Source: Alloyangia mangrovi
GTDB lineage: Bacteria > Pseudomonadota > Alphaproteobacteria > Rhodobacterales > Rhodobacteraceae
Direction of reading: 5' to 3'
Assembly (NCBI RefSeq): GCF_002300555.2
Contig: NZ_NTHN02000002.1
Span: forward strand, 1-64,000
DNA length: 64,000 nt
The notes under the pieces were generated by a model, which saw only the letters and a list, made by a program, of their open reading frames with translations, ran no database searches and was not told where the DNA came from. A program made the translations under genes and the position numbers. Each line of letters opens with the position of its first letter. Positions within the stretch are counted from its first letter, which is position 1. Shown in pieces: positions 39,948 to 47,422 of this stretch.

Positions 39948-40291
39948 GCCGTCACCTCATCCTGCTGCTCTCTCCAAACATCGCCGATGCCCTTCGGGCG
40001 CTCCCTTCCGGATAGCGCGAGGTAGGTGGCGATACCTTCGCTGGTCAGTCCATACCCAGCGCCCGCGACCTCGCCATCTTCGGTGAAGAGGCCAGACCGG
40101 TAGTGGCAGAGACCCTTGTCGGTGAGATCGCGCAGGACTCCGCGCGCGATCTCTCTGGTTATGCCGGGGGTGACGAAGGTGCGAAGGTGGAAGTAGGTCT
40201 CGCACACGCCGAAATCCGGGATGTAGCCGGCGAACATGACGCCGAGCACATGCTCGTCGATCGCGCGCCGGGCTGCCTCGATGTCAGTCAT
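39944..40291 (-). CDS. Small phage protein of unknown function
   Basis: 115 residues. EIARGVLRDLTDKGLCHYRSGLF...YGLTSEGIATYLAL has the look of a winged-helix DNA-binding segment (helix, helix, wing), but no family is recognised. It overlaps the next gene by four bases. Confidence 0.65.
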   Translation of the reverse strand: MTDIEAARRAIDEHVLGVMFAGYIPDFGVCETYFHLRTFVTPGITREIARGVLRDLTDKGLCHYRSGLFTEDGEVAGAGYGLTSEGIATYLALSGRERPKGIGDVWREQQDEVTA

Positions 40292-40406
40292 AGAGAGCCT
40301 CCTTCGCGTTGAAGATCAGCGCCAAAATCCAGAGCGCGCAGGCGGCGCACACGAAGAGCGCGAGAGCGCCGAATGGATGGAAAAGCGCGGCGGCTAGGGT
40401 GGTCAT
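40284..40406 (-). CDS. Forty-residue single-pass membrane protein
   Basis: MTTLAAALFHPFGALALFV followed by CAACALWILALIFNA encodes mostly one hydrophobic helix. The start overlaps the previous gene's stop and the end overlaps the next gene's start by eight bases, as expected in this operon. Confidence 0.5.
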   Translation of the reverse strand: MTTLAAALFHPFGALALFVCAACALWILALIFNAKEALYD

Positions 40407-40657
40407 CTGGTCAGTTCCTCCAGCTGCTCGCGCACGGCCTGGATGGCGTGGCGGAGCGCTTCGACCTGAAATGGGACGGGGTTGAACGAGAGGCGGTAGT
40501 TCCGCTCGGCGGTCTCAAGGACCGTCAGCGTGCGCCTGAGCGTCGCCTCCATGGTCTCGACCCGGTCGGCAGCAGCGCCGAGCACGAGCACCACCGTCCG
40601 GTGATGCGCGGGCCCGAGCTGAGCGGCCTCCCTGAGCCTATCCACGAAGGCGCTCAA
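40403..40657 (-). CDS. Small phage helical protein (start uncertain)
   Basis: Up to 84 residues, helical (AFVDRLREAAQLG...ETMEATLRRTLTVLETAE...VEALRHAIQAVREQLEELTR). No ATG lies near the upstream stop. TTG at 40657 or GTG at 40645 are the best starts; an internal ATG would give about 50 residues. The overlap with neighbours supports translation of this frame. Confidence 0.5.
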   Translation of the reverse strand: MSAFVDRLREAAQLGPAHHRTVVLVLGAAADRVETMEATLRRTLTVLETAERNYRLSFNPVPFQVEALRHAIQAVREQLEELTR

Positions 40658-40659
40658 GT

Positions 40660-40920
40660 TCAGTCCATCCCGAGGGCGGCTTTGTACATCTCGAGGACGG
40701 CTTCTTCCTCGGCGATGTCGTCCTTGTCGCGCTTGCGCAGCGCGATCACCTTGCGGATGACCTTGGTGTCGTAGCCGCGGCCCTTGGCCTCTGCCATGAC
40801 TTCCTTCTGCTGGTCGGCGATCTCGCTCTTCTCGGTCTCGAGGCGCTCGAAGCGCTCGATGAATTGCTTGAGCTCGCCGGCGGTGACGCCGTAGGCGCCG
40901 GTTTCGTTCTGTTCGGACAT
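40660..40920 (-). CDS. DUF2312 (GapR-like) protein
   Basis: 86 residues. AGELKQFIERFERLETEKSEIADQQKEVMAEAKGRGYDTKVIRKVI matches DUF2312, the family of GapR, which binds overtwisted DNA ahead of replication forks in Caulobacter. Phage copies are common in alphaproteobacteria; this one may help phage replication or act on host nucleoid topology. Confidence 0.9.
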   Translation of the reverse strand: MSEQNETGAYGVTAGELKQFIERFERLETEKSEIADQQKEVMAEAKGRGYDTKVIRKVIALRKRDKDDIAEEEAVLEMYKAALGMD

Positions 40921-40940
40921 GATGGTTCCTTCTTGGGTGG

Positions 40941-41066
40941 TCAGGTCTTCTGGTGGAATTTCTCGATCGCTCGCTGCCGGGCACGGGCCGCGGGGAGCCG
41001 CAGGAGCATGTGGACGGGGCGGATGGCGACGACGAAGATGAGGAAGGGGGTCAGAGGGTCAGTCAC
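40941..41066 (-). CDS. Small phage protein, GTG start
   Basis: 41 residues from GTG 41066 that overlaps the upstream stop (GTGA). LTPFLIFVVAIRPVHMLL forms one hydrophobic helix, followed by a basic tail. Likely a small membrane peptide. Confidence 0.45.
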   Translation of the reverse strand: MTDPLTPFLIFVVAIRPVHMLLRLPAARARQRAIEKFHQKT

Positions 41067-41326
41067 CTCCGCTCCCGGCACTTCATGGCGAGCTCTCGCA
41101 TGGTGATCTCGACCGCGCCGGCCGCGACCGCCTTCGCACGGAGCCCCATGCCGACATCGAAGTGCTCGTCGGGGGTGCCGCGCTTCTGCAGCCACTTGCG
41201 TTGCAGGCCGATCCGGTCTGCCATCTCCAGCAGCTCTTCGGTGCTGTCCGCGATCATGTGGCTCATCTTCATATGGTGGAAGCGACCCATCTCGGTGCGG
41301 TACATGTCGTCGACGTAGACGGTCAT
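41063..41326 (-). CDS. DUF4031 domain phage protein
   Basis: 87 residues starting MTVYVDDMYRTEMGRFHHMKMSHMIADS, the characteristic opening of DUF4031, seen in phages and some bacteria. The enzymatic function is unknown. It overlaps the methyltransferase stop by four bases. Confidence 0.85.
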   Translation of the reverse strand: MTVYVDDMYRTEMGRFHHMKMSHMIADSTEELLEMADRIGLQRKWLQKRGTPDEHFDVGMGLRAKAVAAGAVEITMRELAMKCRERR

Positions 41327-43530
41327 GCTGCCATCTCCCGCTCGACCACCAGGTGCGCGCAGTTCGACCGCACCAGCGCCTCGGCCAGCGGCGGGCAGAC
41401 GCTGTTCCCGACGCAGGAAACCTGCACGTCCTTCGGGAAGGCCTCGAACTCCCACTCGCCGTGCCGCCGGTGCCAGACGCCCTCGATCACGTAGTCGGAC
41501 GGGAAGCCCTGTGCGTTGAAGAGCTCGCGCGGGGTGAGCATGCGCATGCCGACATCGACGATGACAAAGGACGTGCCGCCGATATCTACGGTGACGAACT
41601 CGCGGTCATCCCAGAGGCCGTGCTGGCGTAGCAGCTCGGCCACCTGGCGGGCCCGCGGCGCGTGGCTGTCGTTGAAGGGCGGGGCCGCAAGCTCGGCCTG
41701 CATCGGGCCCATGCGGTCTTTGGTGGTGACCGTGTGCATGGGCTCATGTGCCGGGGCGCCGTCACCGGTGCCGTAGTATTTTGCCAGCCAAGCCGCGACC
41801 GGTGTCTGGTGGCTGCCCGAGCTGGTGACGGTCGAGATCGGCTCATCGGCCGGTCGGCCCGGGTGAACGCCGCGCCCGTCGTTGTTCTGCTGGGCGAGGA
41901 AGGCCGCGACCGGGTATTGCTTCACGCCGCCAGCGACGATGGTATTCAGCGGCGCGGTGATGTCGAGTGCGCGCGGCGCTTGGCCTTGGCGCTCACCGTT
42001 CCCGACGTGCACCATCGTCGCGGCGATCATGCTGTTCTGATCTTTCTTGCTCGCGCAGATGGTGTGGTGGGGATCCTTGATCGACCGGCAGCGCCCGCCT
42101 TGCTGGGCGTAGGTCAGCACAGGCGCGACGATGGCGCTGTGATTGCCTTCCGCGCAGATGGTGGGGTGTGGCTGCGCCATGGGGCCCATGCGGCGCGTGG
42201 TGCCCTTCAGGCTGGCCAGCAGCGGCGCAAGGACGCCGAGCGGTGCCGCGCCGCCCGGGCGCTTGAGGTAGCTGTTGGCGGTCACGGTGGGGAGCGTGGC
42301 GGCGATGTCGCTGCCGGTGGCTCCGGTCATGAACTTGGCGATGGACGGAGCGATAAGCGTCAGCCCTGCGCCGCCCGCCGTCACGGTGTGGGCGGGCTCG
42401 GTGACGCCTTGCCACGGCTTCCGGCTGTTGCGCATCGTGGCCATGACGGGCGCGACCACGGCATGCGAGATGCCGCCCGCCGTGACCACGCCGTGTGGCT
42501 CGGTCAGCGGGTATTCCCGGCGTCCTCCGCTGTCGCCGTGTGCGATGCTCACCAGCGACGGGATGACCAGTGCCTTCTCGCCGCGGTTCGCGCCGGTCAC
42601 GGTGCGCAGAGGATCGTCGAGATCCTCGGTCCGCGCCCCATGGGTCAGGTTGACCAGGAAGGGCCGCTCCGCGTCGAGCACGTAGCGGCGCAGCCCCTTG
42701 GCCACCCGGGCGAGGGTGTTGTCCGCGAGCGGGCGCACGGCGCGCAGCCCGTGCTTGCCCATGATCGCGGCCTTGGTGTCGAAGATGCTCGGGCAGGGCA
42801 GCGACCAGTCGATGCATTCCGCCGCGGTGCGCCAAGGCTTCAGCTTGCCCGCCTTCACCTCGTCCGAGCCCGGCGCGCCGTGGGTCGGCGCGGGCCATGC
42901 GATGGGCAGGCCGTCGAACCGGATGGCGACAAAGAGCCGCTTGCGGATCGTGGGGGCGCCGTAGTCGCAGGCGCGCAGCTCGCGGCGCTCGATCTTGCCG
43001 CCGAGCTTGCGGATCGCCTTGCACCAGGCGGCGAACGTCTCGCCCTTGCGCGCCGGGCACGGCATCAAGCCACGCTCGGTCTCGATCAGAGGTCCCCAGC
43101 CCGCGAACTCCTCGACGTTCTCCATCAGAACCACGTCGACACGCCCGCCGCTCTTCTGGATGCGCTCGATCCAGCCGGGGATGATCCACGCGAGGTCGCG
43201 GATGTTGCGCGCCACGGGCTTGCCGCCCTTGGCCTTGCTGAAGTGCTTGCAGTCCGGGCTGAACCACATCAGGCCGATGTGCTTGCCCGCGAGGTGGTCG
43301 AGCGGATCGACGCGATAGACATTCTCGGACAGGTGCAGCGTCTCGGGGTGGTTCGCCGCGTGCAGCGCCAGCGCCGCCGGGTTGTGGTTGATCGCGATGT
43401 CGGGCCCGCGGCCAAGCGCCATTTCGATGCCGGTGCTGGCCCCGCCGCCGCCGGCGAAGCTGTCGACGATCAGCGGCAGGCCGGTGAAGGCGCGGTCAGG
43501 AAGCTCGGGGAAGTCGAAGGTGTCGCGCAT
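41323..43530 (-). CDS. Phage C5 cytosine DNA methyltransferase with internal repeats
   Basis: 735 residues from ATG 43530, which overlaps the stop of the previous gene (TGATG) and is preceded by GAGGGG; a GTG nine bases upstream is less likely. SAM motif I is DSFAGGGGASTGIEMALG. The catalytic cysteine lies in MWFSPDCKHFSKAKGGKP, where PDC replaces the usual PC. ENVEEFAGWGP is the ENV motif, and LRACDYGAPTIRKRLF follows. Before the C-terminal end (LMRMLTPRELFNAQGFP) lie about nine repeats of a P-x-x-T-(V/I)-(T/C)-A unit. It probably marks phage DNA against host restriction. Confidence 0.92.
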   Translation of the reverse strand: MRDTFDFPELPDRAFTGLPLIVDSFAGGGGASTGIEMALGRGPDIAINHNPAALALHAANHPETLHLSENVYRVDPLDHLAGKHIGLMWFSPDCKHFSKAKGGKPVARNIRDLAWIIPGWIERIQKSGGRVDVVLMENVEEFAGWGPLIETERGLMPCPARKGETFAAWCKAIRKLGGKIERRELRACDYGAPTIRKRLFVAIRFDGLPIAWPAPTHGAPGSDEVKAGKLKPWRTAAECIDWSLPCPSIFDTKAAIMGKHGLRAVRPLADNTLARVAKGLRRYVLDAERPFLVNLTHGARTEDLDDPLRTVTGANRGEKALVIPSLVSIAHGDSGGRREYPLTEPHGVVTAGGISHAVVAPVMATMRNSRKPWQGVTEPAHTVTAGGAGLTLIAPSIAKFMTGATGSDIAATLPTVTANSYLKRPGGAAPLGVLAPLLASLKGTTRRMGPMAQPHPTICAEGNHSAIVAPVLTYAQQGGRCRSIKDPHHTICASKKDQNSMIAATMVHVGNGERQGQAPRALDITAPLNTIVAGGVKQYPVAAFLAQQNNDGRGVHPGRPADEPISTVTSSGSHQTPVAAWLAKYYGTGDGAPAHEPMHTVTTKDRMGPMQAELAAPPFNDSHAPRARQVAELLRQHGLWDDREFVTVDIGGTSFVIVDVGMRMLTPRELFNAQGFPSDYVIEGVWHRRHGEWEFEAFPKDVQVSCVGNSVCPPLAEALVRSNCAHLVVEREMAA

Positions 43531-43688
43531 CAGAGCCACCCCTCGAGCCAGGCCGACGCCGCGCGGATCAGGGCCGCCAGCTGCTCAACGCCGGTTGCGA
43601 TGACCCAGAGGCCCAGCAGGACCAGGATCAGGAACACTGGCACGGCGAACCACCAGCCCTCAGGGAGAAGAGGATCCTTGCGGTCCAT
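43530..43688 (-). CDS. Small membrane protein, or C-terminal part of a broken 92-residue gene
   Basis: 52 residues from ATG 43688 with a single strong transmembrane helix (FAVPVFLILVLLGLWVIATGV). Its stop overlaps the methyltransferase start. Adding one G (C on the coding strand) to the six-base run at 43730-43735 would fuse it to the upstream frame as SLPPLREYEGDGLRDKIEMDRKDPLLP, giving a 92-residue protein. Both readings are possible. Confidence 0.5.
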   Translation of the reverse strand: MDRKDPLLPEGWWFAVPVFLILVLLGLWVIATGVEQLAALIRAASAWLEGWL

Positions 43689-43807
43689 CTCGATCTTGTC
43701 CCGAAGGCCATCACCCTCGTATTCGCGCAGGGGGGCAGGCTGTCGCTCTTGCGGTACTCGCGCTCGGCAGCCCGTCCGGTGGCCCGGAGGGCGTCAAATT
43801 CTGTCAT
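43628..43807 (-). CDS. Small phage ORF, possible N-terminus of the preceding membrane protein
   Basis: From ATG 43807 (MTEFDALRATGRAAEREYRKSD). After SLPP the reading becomes Arg/Trp-rich and unlike a protein, whereas one extra base at 43730-43735 gives a sensible continuation. It should be read together with the entry at 43530. Confidence 0.4.
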   Translation of the reverse strand: MTEFDALRATGRAAEREYRKSDSLPPCANTRVMAFGTRSRWTARILFSLRAGGSPCQCS

Positions 43808-43817
43808 GCTCACTGGT

Positions 43818-44177
43818 TCAGTCCTTCCAAACGGGTGTGCCGTCGAAGCGCCGATAGCTCATCTTGCGCTTGGGCTTGGCGAGCCCGAGGTGCTTGTTGC
43901 GCTTGCGCGCCTCGGTGGCCTTCTGCTGCACGTCGGCGCGGGTCTTCGCGCGGTGGCAGGGCTTTCGGAGGGCGCGCAGGTTGTTCTCGTCGTTAGCACC
44001 GCCGAGGATCAGCGCTTGCGCGTGATCGAAATCGATCTGTTCTCCAGCCACGCCGAGCTTGACGCCGCAGCCGCATCCGCAGACGCCGCCCTGGCGGGTC
44101 ACGATGCGTGCCTTGACGCGGGCCGGTGCCGGGGTGTCGTCGGTGCGGCCGACCCATGCAGGGACAGCGCGGCTCAT
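43818..44177 (-). CDS. HNH endonuclease
   Basis: 119 residues. GGVCGCGCGVKLG and the His-containing FDHAQALILGGANDENNLRALRKPCHRAKT form an HNH fold of the phage McrA-like type. It could be involved in DNA packaging or recombination. It overlaps the next HNH gene by four bases. Confidence 0.87.
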   Translation of the reverse strand: MSRAVPAWVGRTDDTPAPARVKARIVTRQGGVCGCGCGVKLGVAGEQIDFDHAQALILGGANDENNLRALRKPCHRAKTRADVQQKATEARKRNKHLGLAKPKRKMSYRRFDGTPVWKD

Positions 44178-44653
44178 GAAACGTGCCCCCAAGTTCTACC
44201 TTCGAGGACCGCTTGCACGGTCGCGGGATGCACGTCGAAGGCTGCGGCTATCACCCTCTGTGACGCACCCTTGGAGCGCATCTCTCGGATGCGCCGAATG
44301 GCCCGAGTGTCGAGTCTCGCGTTACCCGAGCTCTCCCCGATCGGCTGGTTTCCAGCGGCACGTTTGTCTTCGTTATTCTCGGCGACGGTGCCCCAAGACA
44401 GATGGTTGGGATTGACACAGCCGAGGTGACCATTTCCGCAGCGATGCATTGCGACAGCGTCGGGGAAAGGCGGGGTTCCGTGTTTCAATTCGCACATAAT
44501 GCGGTGTGCGAGCCTCGTCGTGAAACCCGGCATCTTTGCTCGACCATATCCACCCGCATCGCGGCCGAGTGGCCAGATGAGGCAATCGTCGCCGTCGAAC
44601 TCACTCAGCTCGATGAGCTTGCGCGCGCTCTTGTTCTGCTTCGCCAAGTCCAT
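44174..44653 (-). CDS. HNH endonuclease with C-terminal HTH
   Basis: 159 residues. AHRIMCELKHGTPP, AMHRCGNGHLGCVNPNHLSWGT is an HNH_3 nuclease motif. The C-terminal RRIREMRSKGASQRVIAAAFDVHPATVQAV is a helix-turn-helix, as in free-standing homing endonucleases of phages. This may be a selfish gene within the operon. The ATG overlaps the stop of the upstream gene. Confidence 0.87.
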   Translation of the reverse strand: MDLAKQNKSARKLIELSEFDGDDCLIWPLGRDAGGYGRAKMPGFTTRLAHRIMCELKHGTPPFPDAVAMHRCGNGHLGCVNPNHLSWGTVAENNEDKRAAGNQPIGESSGNARLDTRAIRRIREMRSKGASQRVIAAAFDVHPATVQAVLEGRTWGHVS

Positions 44654-45105
44654 CACGCGAACTCCTGCTCGTACCTAAGCGCTTCGGGATCGGTCAGGCG
44701 GACCCCCTGGCTGGTCCAGTGCCTCTGCATCTGGTCCATGAACTCGGTCATCTGCTTGGCGGTCATGAGACGCGTGACCGGAAGGTCGAAAGCCTTGATC
44801 GCGTCCAGTTTTTCCTCGTAGTCGAGCTGCTTCATCGTCCGGTCATAAGAGAGCCGGAACGCCTCGTTCTCGGCGCGCAGGATCGGAACGCCTATGATCA
44901 GTTTGCACTCGGCGCGGACCTCTTCATGCGTCCTGTCGCCGAGCTGGGTGGCGACGTCCGTGAACCAGCGCCGAGCGAGCCGGTTTTGCGCAGACGAACG
45001 GGTAGCGCCCTGAGCCCAAGTGACCGTGATGGGGAGCTTGCGCCCGCCCAGCAGGAGCGCCAGCGCATCGGCATGAGCGGGCTCTCTGATGACCTTTGTC
45101 GGCAT
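44653..45105 (-). CDS. NinB-like recombination protein
   Basis: 150 residues. LPITVTWAQGATRSSAQNRLARRWFTDVA and MTEFMDQMQRHWTSQGVRLTDPEA match the outline of NinB/Orf family proteins, which bind single-stranded DNA and assist RecA-like or annealing reactions in lambdoid phages. Its place two genes from the ERF annealing protein supports this role. Confidence 0.75.
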   Translation of the reverse strand: MPTKVIREPAHADALALLLGGRKLPITVTWAQGATRSSAQNRLARRWFTDVATQLGDRTHEEVRAECKLIIGVPILRAENEAFRLSYDRTMKQLDYEEKLDAIKAFDLPVTRLMTAKQMTEFMDQMQRHWTSQGVRLTDPEALRYEQEFA

Positions 45106-45821
45106 CAGTAGGCCTCCTGCTCGGTCCAGACGCGGACGCCGGCGATTGCCCGGTCGTGATGGTTCCGGCGCACATAGTCTTCGATGAAAGCGGTCATCGC
45201 GGCGCGATCGTTCTGGGCGATGTCGTGCAGTGCGGCTCGGTGATCATCGAGCACGTAGCGAGTGACGGTGCGGAGGCCCTTGGGCTTGTCCTTGGCCGCG
45301 GCGCTGGCGCTCTTCTGCGCGGCCTTGGCGTCTTCCATCTTCTGCGCGGCATCGCGCTGCGCCTCGATATCGCCAACGTCGGCCTGCCGTGCTGCTTCCT
45401 CGGCCTCGCGGCGCTTTCGTTCAGCCTCGGCCCGCGCGGCGCGCTCGGCCCGCGCCTTCTCCTCGGCCAGCTTGACCTTGAAGTTGGAGACCAGGGCCGC
45501 GAGCCCCTTCTTCATGCGCTCGGCGTCGTCCAGCGTCGGCTTCCAGCGCGCCTTCTCGCCCTGCCAAGCCTTGTGTAGCGGGCCTACGACCTCCTTCTCG
45601 GCTTTCCCGAGCTCGGTGGCGTAGGTGCGGATCTCCTTGAGCACCGCGTCGACGGCCTTCATTTGGTCCTCGGTCTCGACCTTCTTCCCGTCGAGCCAGT
45701 TCTCGGCCTCGGCGATCGCATCGCCGTAGGGTTCGATTGCTGCGTCGATGGGGTCGATCTCCGCCGGCGGGTTGTTGTGACCGATCATCGCGATATCGCT
45801 GGTGGCGTTGTCTTTGGGCAT
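45105..45821 (-). CDS. Coiled-coil phage protein of unknown function
   Basis: 238 residues from ATG 45821. The start ATSDIAMIGHNNPPAEIDPIDAA is seen in many alphaproteobacterial phages. A long Ala/Glu/Arg coiled coil lies at ~95-165, and a C-terminal globular block ends TRYVLDDHRAALHDIAQ...VWTEQEAY. Often next to annealing proteins, but the function is not known. Confidence 0.75.
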   Translation of the reverse strand: MPKDNATSDIAMIGHNNPPAEIDPIDAAIEPYGDAIAEAENWLDGKKVETEDQMKAVDAVLKEIRTYATELGKAEKEVVGPLHKAWQGEKARWKPTLDDAERMKKGLAALVSNFKVKLAEEKARAERAARAEAERKRREAEEAARQADVGDIEAQRDAAQKMEDAKAAQKSASAAAKDKPKGLRTVTRYVLDDHRAALHDIAQNDRAAMTAFIEDYVRRNHHDRAIAGVRVWTEQEAY

Positions 45822-45832
45822 GATGCGGCTCC

Positions 45833-46699
45833 TCAGTAGGGGATTTCGTCGATGTCGCCGTAGCCGCCGCCCTGCGGGCCGCTGGCGTTGGCATCGCGCC
45901 ATTCCTGCATGGCGCGCTGGACGCGGTTCGCTTCATCCGACGCCAAGGTTTGAAGGCGGGAAAACTCTTTCCGGAAGCGTTCGTCTGCATCGACACGATC
46001 GGCGCCGACCTCACGAATGCTGGCGATCATCTTGTCGGCAACCTGCCGCGCGTTCGGCCCGCGCTGCTCTTGGTGCTGTTCGCGCCGCTGGCTGCGATGC
46101 GGCTCACGGCCCGGCCCGTTGTCTTCGATGGGGTCCGCCGCGTGGGCGTCATCGTCGACCTCCGCAGAGAGGCCGAGAGCAGCCTTCAGCGTGTAGCGCT
46201 GCAAGTAGGTGACCGCCGATCCGATGGACTGGAAGCCGTTCTTATTGCCGGAGGTGTCGGGCTGCGCGAAAAGGGACGTCTCCTCGCTGTGCCCGTCGGC
46301 GTGGGCGATGACGCAGGTCACCTTCACGCCGCCGCTCGCCTGGTCTGTGCGGAAGCGATACGAAAGGCCGTGCTCCGCCATTACTGGATCGATCACCTTG
46401 GCGATGCCCGCGAGCGTCTCATGACGGTAGTGCGTCCGGCCCTTGGCGCTGGTGAAGTCGACCATGGCGTCCTTGTGGATCGGCGGGAAGCTGGAGCGGG
46501 CGCCGGAGAGGGCCTTGGCGAAGGCAACCTTGGCGCTCTGCGCGTCCATCCGCTCCTTCATCGCGAGCATGCGCTCGAGCTTGTCGAGGTCGGCGTCGGG
46601 ATTGAGGACGATGCGCTCGATCATGGCGACCATAGGGTCGTCCTTGATGTGGACGACCTCACCGGTTGGCCGCGTCTGATGTTCAACTACCGCATTCAT
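45833..46699 (-). CDS. ERF-family single-strand annealing protein
   Basis: 288 residues. The ERF core reads AKALSGARSSFPPIHKDAMVDF, RTHYRHETLAGIAKVIDPVMAEHGLSYRF and GSAVTYLQRYTLKAALGL. These proteins anneal complementary single strands in phage recombination. The acidic/Gln-rich C-terminus has a DDEI-like end (GDIDEIPY) that recalls SSB tips. Confidence 0.92.
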   Translation of the reverse strand: MNAVVEHQTRPTGEVVHIKDDPMVAMIERIVLNPDADLDKLERMLAMKERMDAQSAKVAFAKALSGARSSFPPIHKDAMVDFTSAKGRTHYRHETLAGIAKVIDPVMAEHGLSYRFRTDQASGGVKVTCVIAHADGHSEETSLFAQPDTSGNKNGFQSIGSAVTYLQRYTLKAALGLSAEVDDDAHAADPIEDNGPGREPHRSQRREQHQEQRGPNARQVADKMIASIREVGADRVDADERFRKEFSRLQTLASDEANRVQRAMQEWRDANASGPQGGGYGDIDEIPY

Positions 46700-46863
46700 G
46701 CTGCTTGCTCCTTCTGGGAAAGAACCGCCGGCGCATCAGCGGTCGCATCCTGCAGGGCGCGTTCCGCAATGGCGGTGGTGGTTTCGGGGTAGGCGCTGGC
46801 GAAGTCGGCCAACGCGGCGTTGATGTGGCGGTTAAGCAGGCTCTGCAGGGCGCTCTCGGTCAC
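46696..46863 (-). CDS. Small helical phage protein, GTG start
   Basis: 55 residues from GTG 46863 (MTESALQSLLNRHINAALAD), ending at a stop that overlaps the ERF start (ATGA). Overlaps at both ends support it. No domain is recognised. Confidence 0.55.
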   Translation of the reverse strand: MTESALQSLLNRHINAALADFASAYPETTTAIAERALQDATADAPAVLSQKEQAA

Positions 46864-47192
46864 TTCTGGCTCCACTCGGCCATGCAGTCCTCGCAGCAGA
46901 AGACGAACTGCCTGTCGTCAATCGCGGCCATGTTGGTGTCATCCTCGGCGACTTCGCCGCACTGCTCGCAGATGGTCACTTCCTCGGCGCAGATGCCGCA
47001 GACCGGCCCGCCGTAGCGGCGTTCCACGGCGTCCAGCGTCGGCGCGTCGAACTCGGTCGGATGGCTGCGGGCCATTTCCTCTGCCCAGAGCGTGTCGTCG
47101 TTGCAGCAGGCGCAGGTGAGGGTGGCTTGGCCGAAGGCGCCCAAGGCGAGAACGCTGGTGCTGATTTCTGGCGTGCGGTGGTGAAAGCTCAT
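46860..47192 (-). CDS. Cysteine-rich zinc-ribbon phage protein
   Basis: 110 residues. Eight or more paired cysteines (TCACCND, PVCGICAEEVTICEQCGE, FCCEDCMAEW) suggest two zinc sites. It is the first gene of the leftward early operon, 56 bp from the predicted transcription start. GGGAG lies upstream of the ATG. The function is unknown. Confidence 0.7.
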   Translation of the reverse strand: MSFHHRTPEISTSVLALGAFGQATLTCACCNDDTLWAEEMARSHPTEFDAPTLDAVERRYGGPVCGICAEEVTICEQCGEVAEDDTNMAAIDDRQFVFCCEDCMAEWSQK

Positions 47193-47254
47193 CGGGTGTC
47201 TCCCTATGGAAATCCCCGCGATTGGCGTTGCCTTTGCGGCGGGGCGTAGAGAGA

Positions 47255-47309
47255 GATGTAGCGAAAATCGCTACCTCACGCAAGGGGAAATGTAGCTTTA
47301 TTCGCTACA
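47255..47309 (-). promoter_or_regulatory. Leftward early promoter PL with two CI operators
   Basis: Operator copies at 47257-47275 (TGTAGCGAAAATCGCTACC) and 47291-47309 (TGTAGCTTTATTCGCTACA), 34 bp apart. On the leftward strand TTGCGT (47278-47283), a 17-bp spacer and TACATC (47255-47260) form a promoter with the first operator inside the spacer. Repressor bound there would block RNA polymerase. Confidence 0.8.
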
Positions 47310-47370
47310 CCACTTCTCGCTATCCGACTCGGCGTGCTACACTGCCCCTGTCAGCGCTGTGCTGGCGGCA

Positions 47371-47394
47371 AAGAAAAACCCCGCCGGAGCGGGG
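47371..47394 (-). terminator. Terminator after the cI-moron transcript
   Basis: On the leftward transcript CCCCGC-TCCG-GCGGGG is followed by TTTTTCTTT. It lies 28 bp past the stop of the 310-residue gene and upstream of PL, so it isolates lysogenic transcription from the early operon. Confidence 0.88.
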
Positions 47395-47422
47395 GTAGCA
47401 AGCCTGACCGATGGATCGTTAG

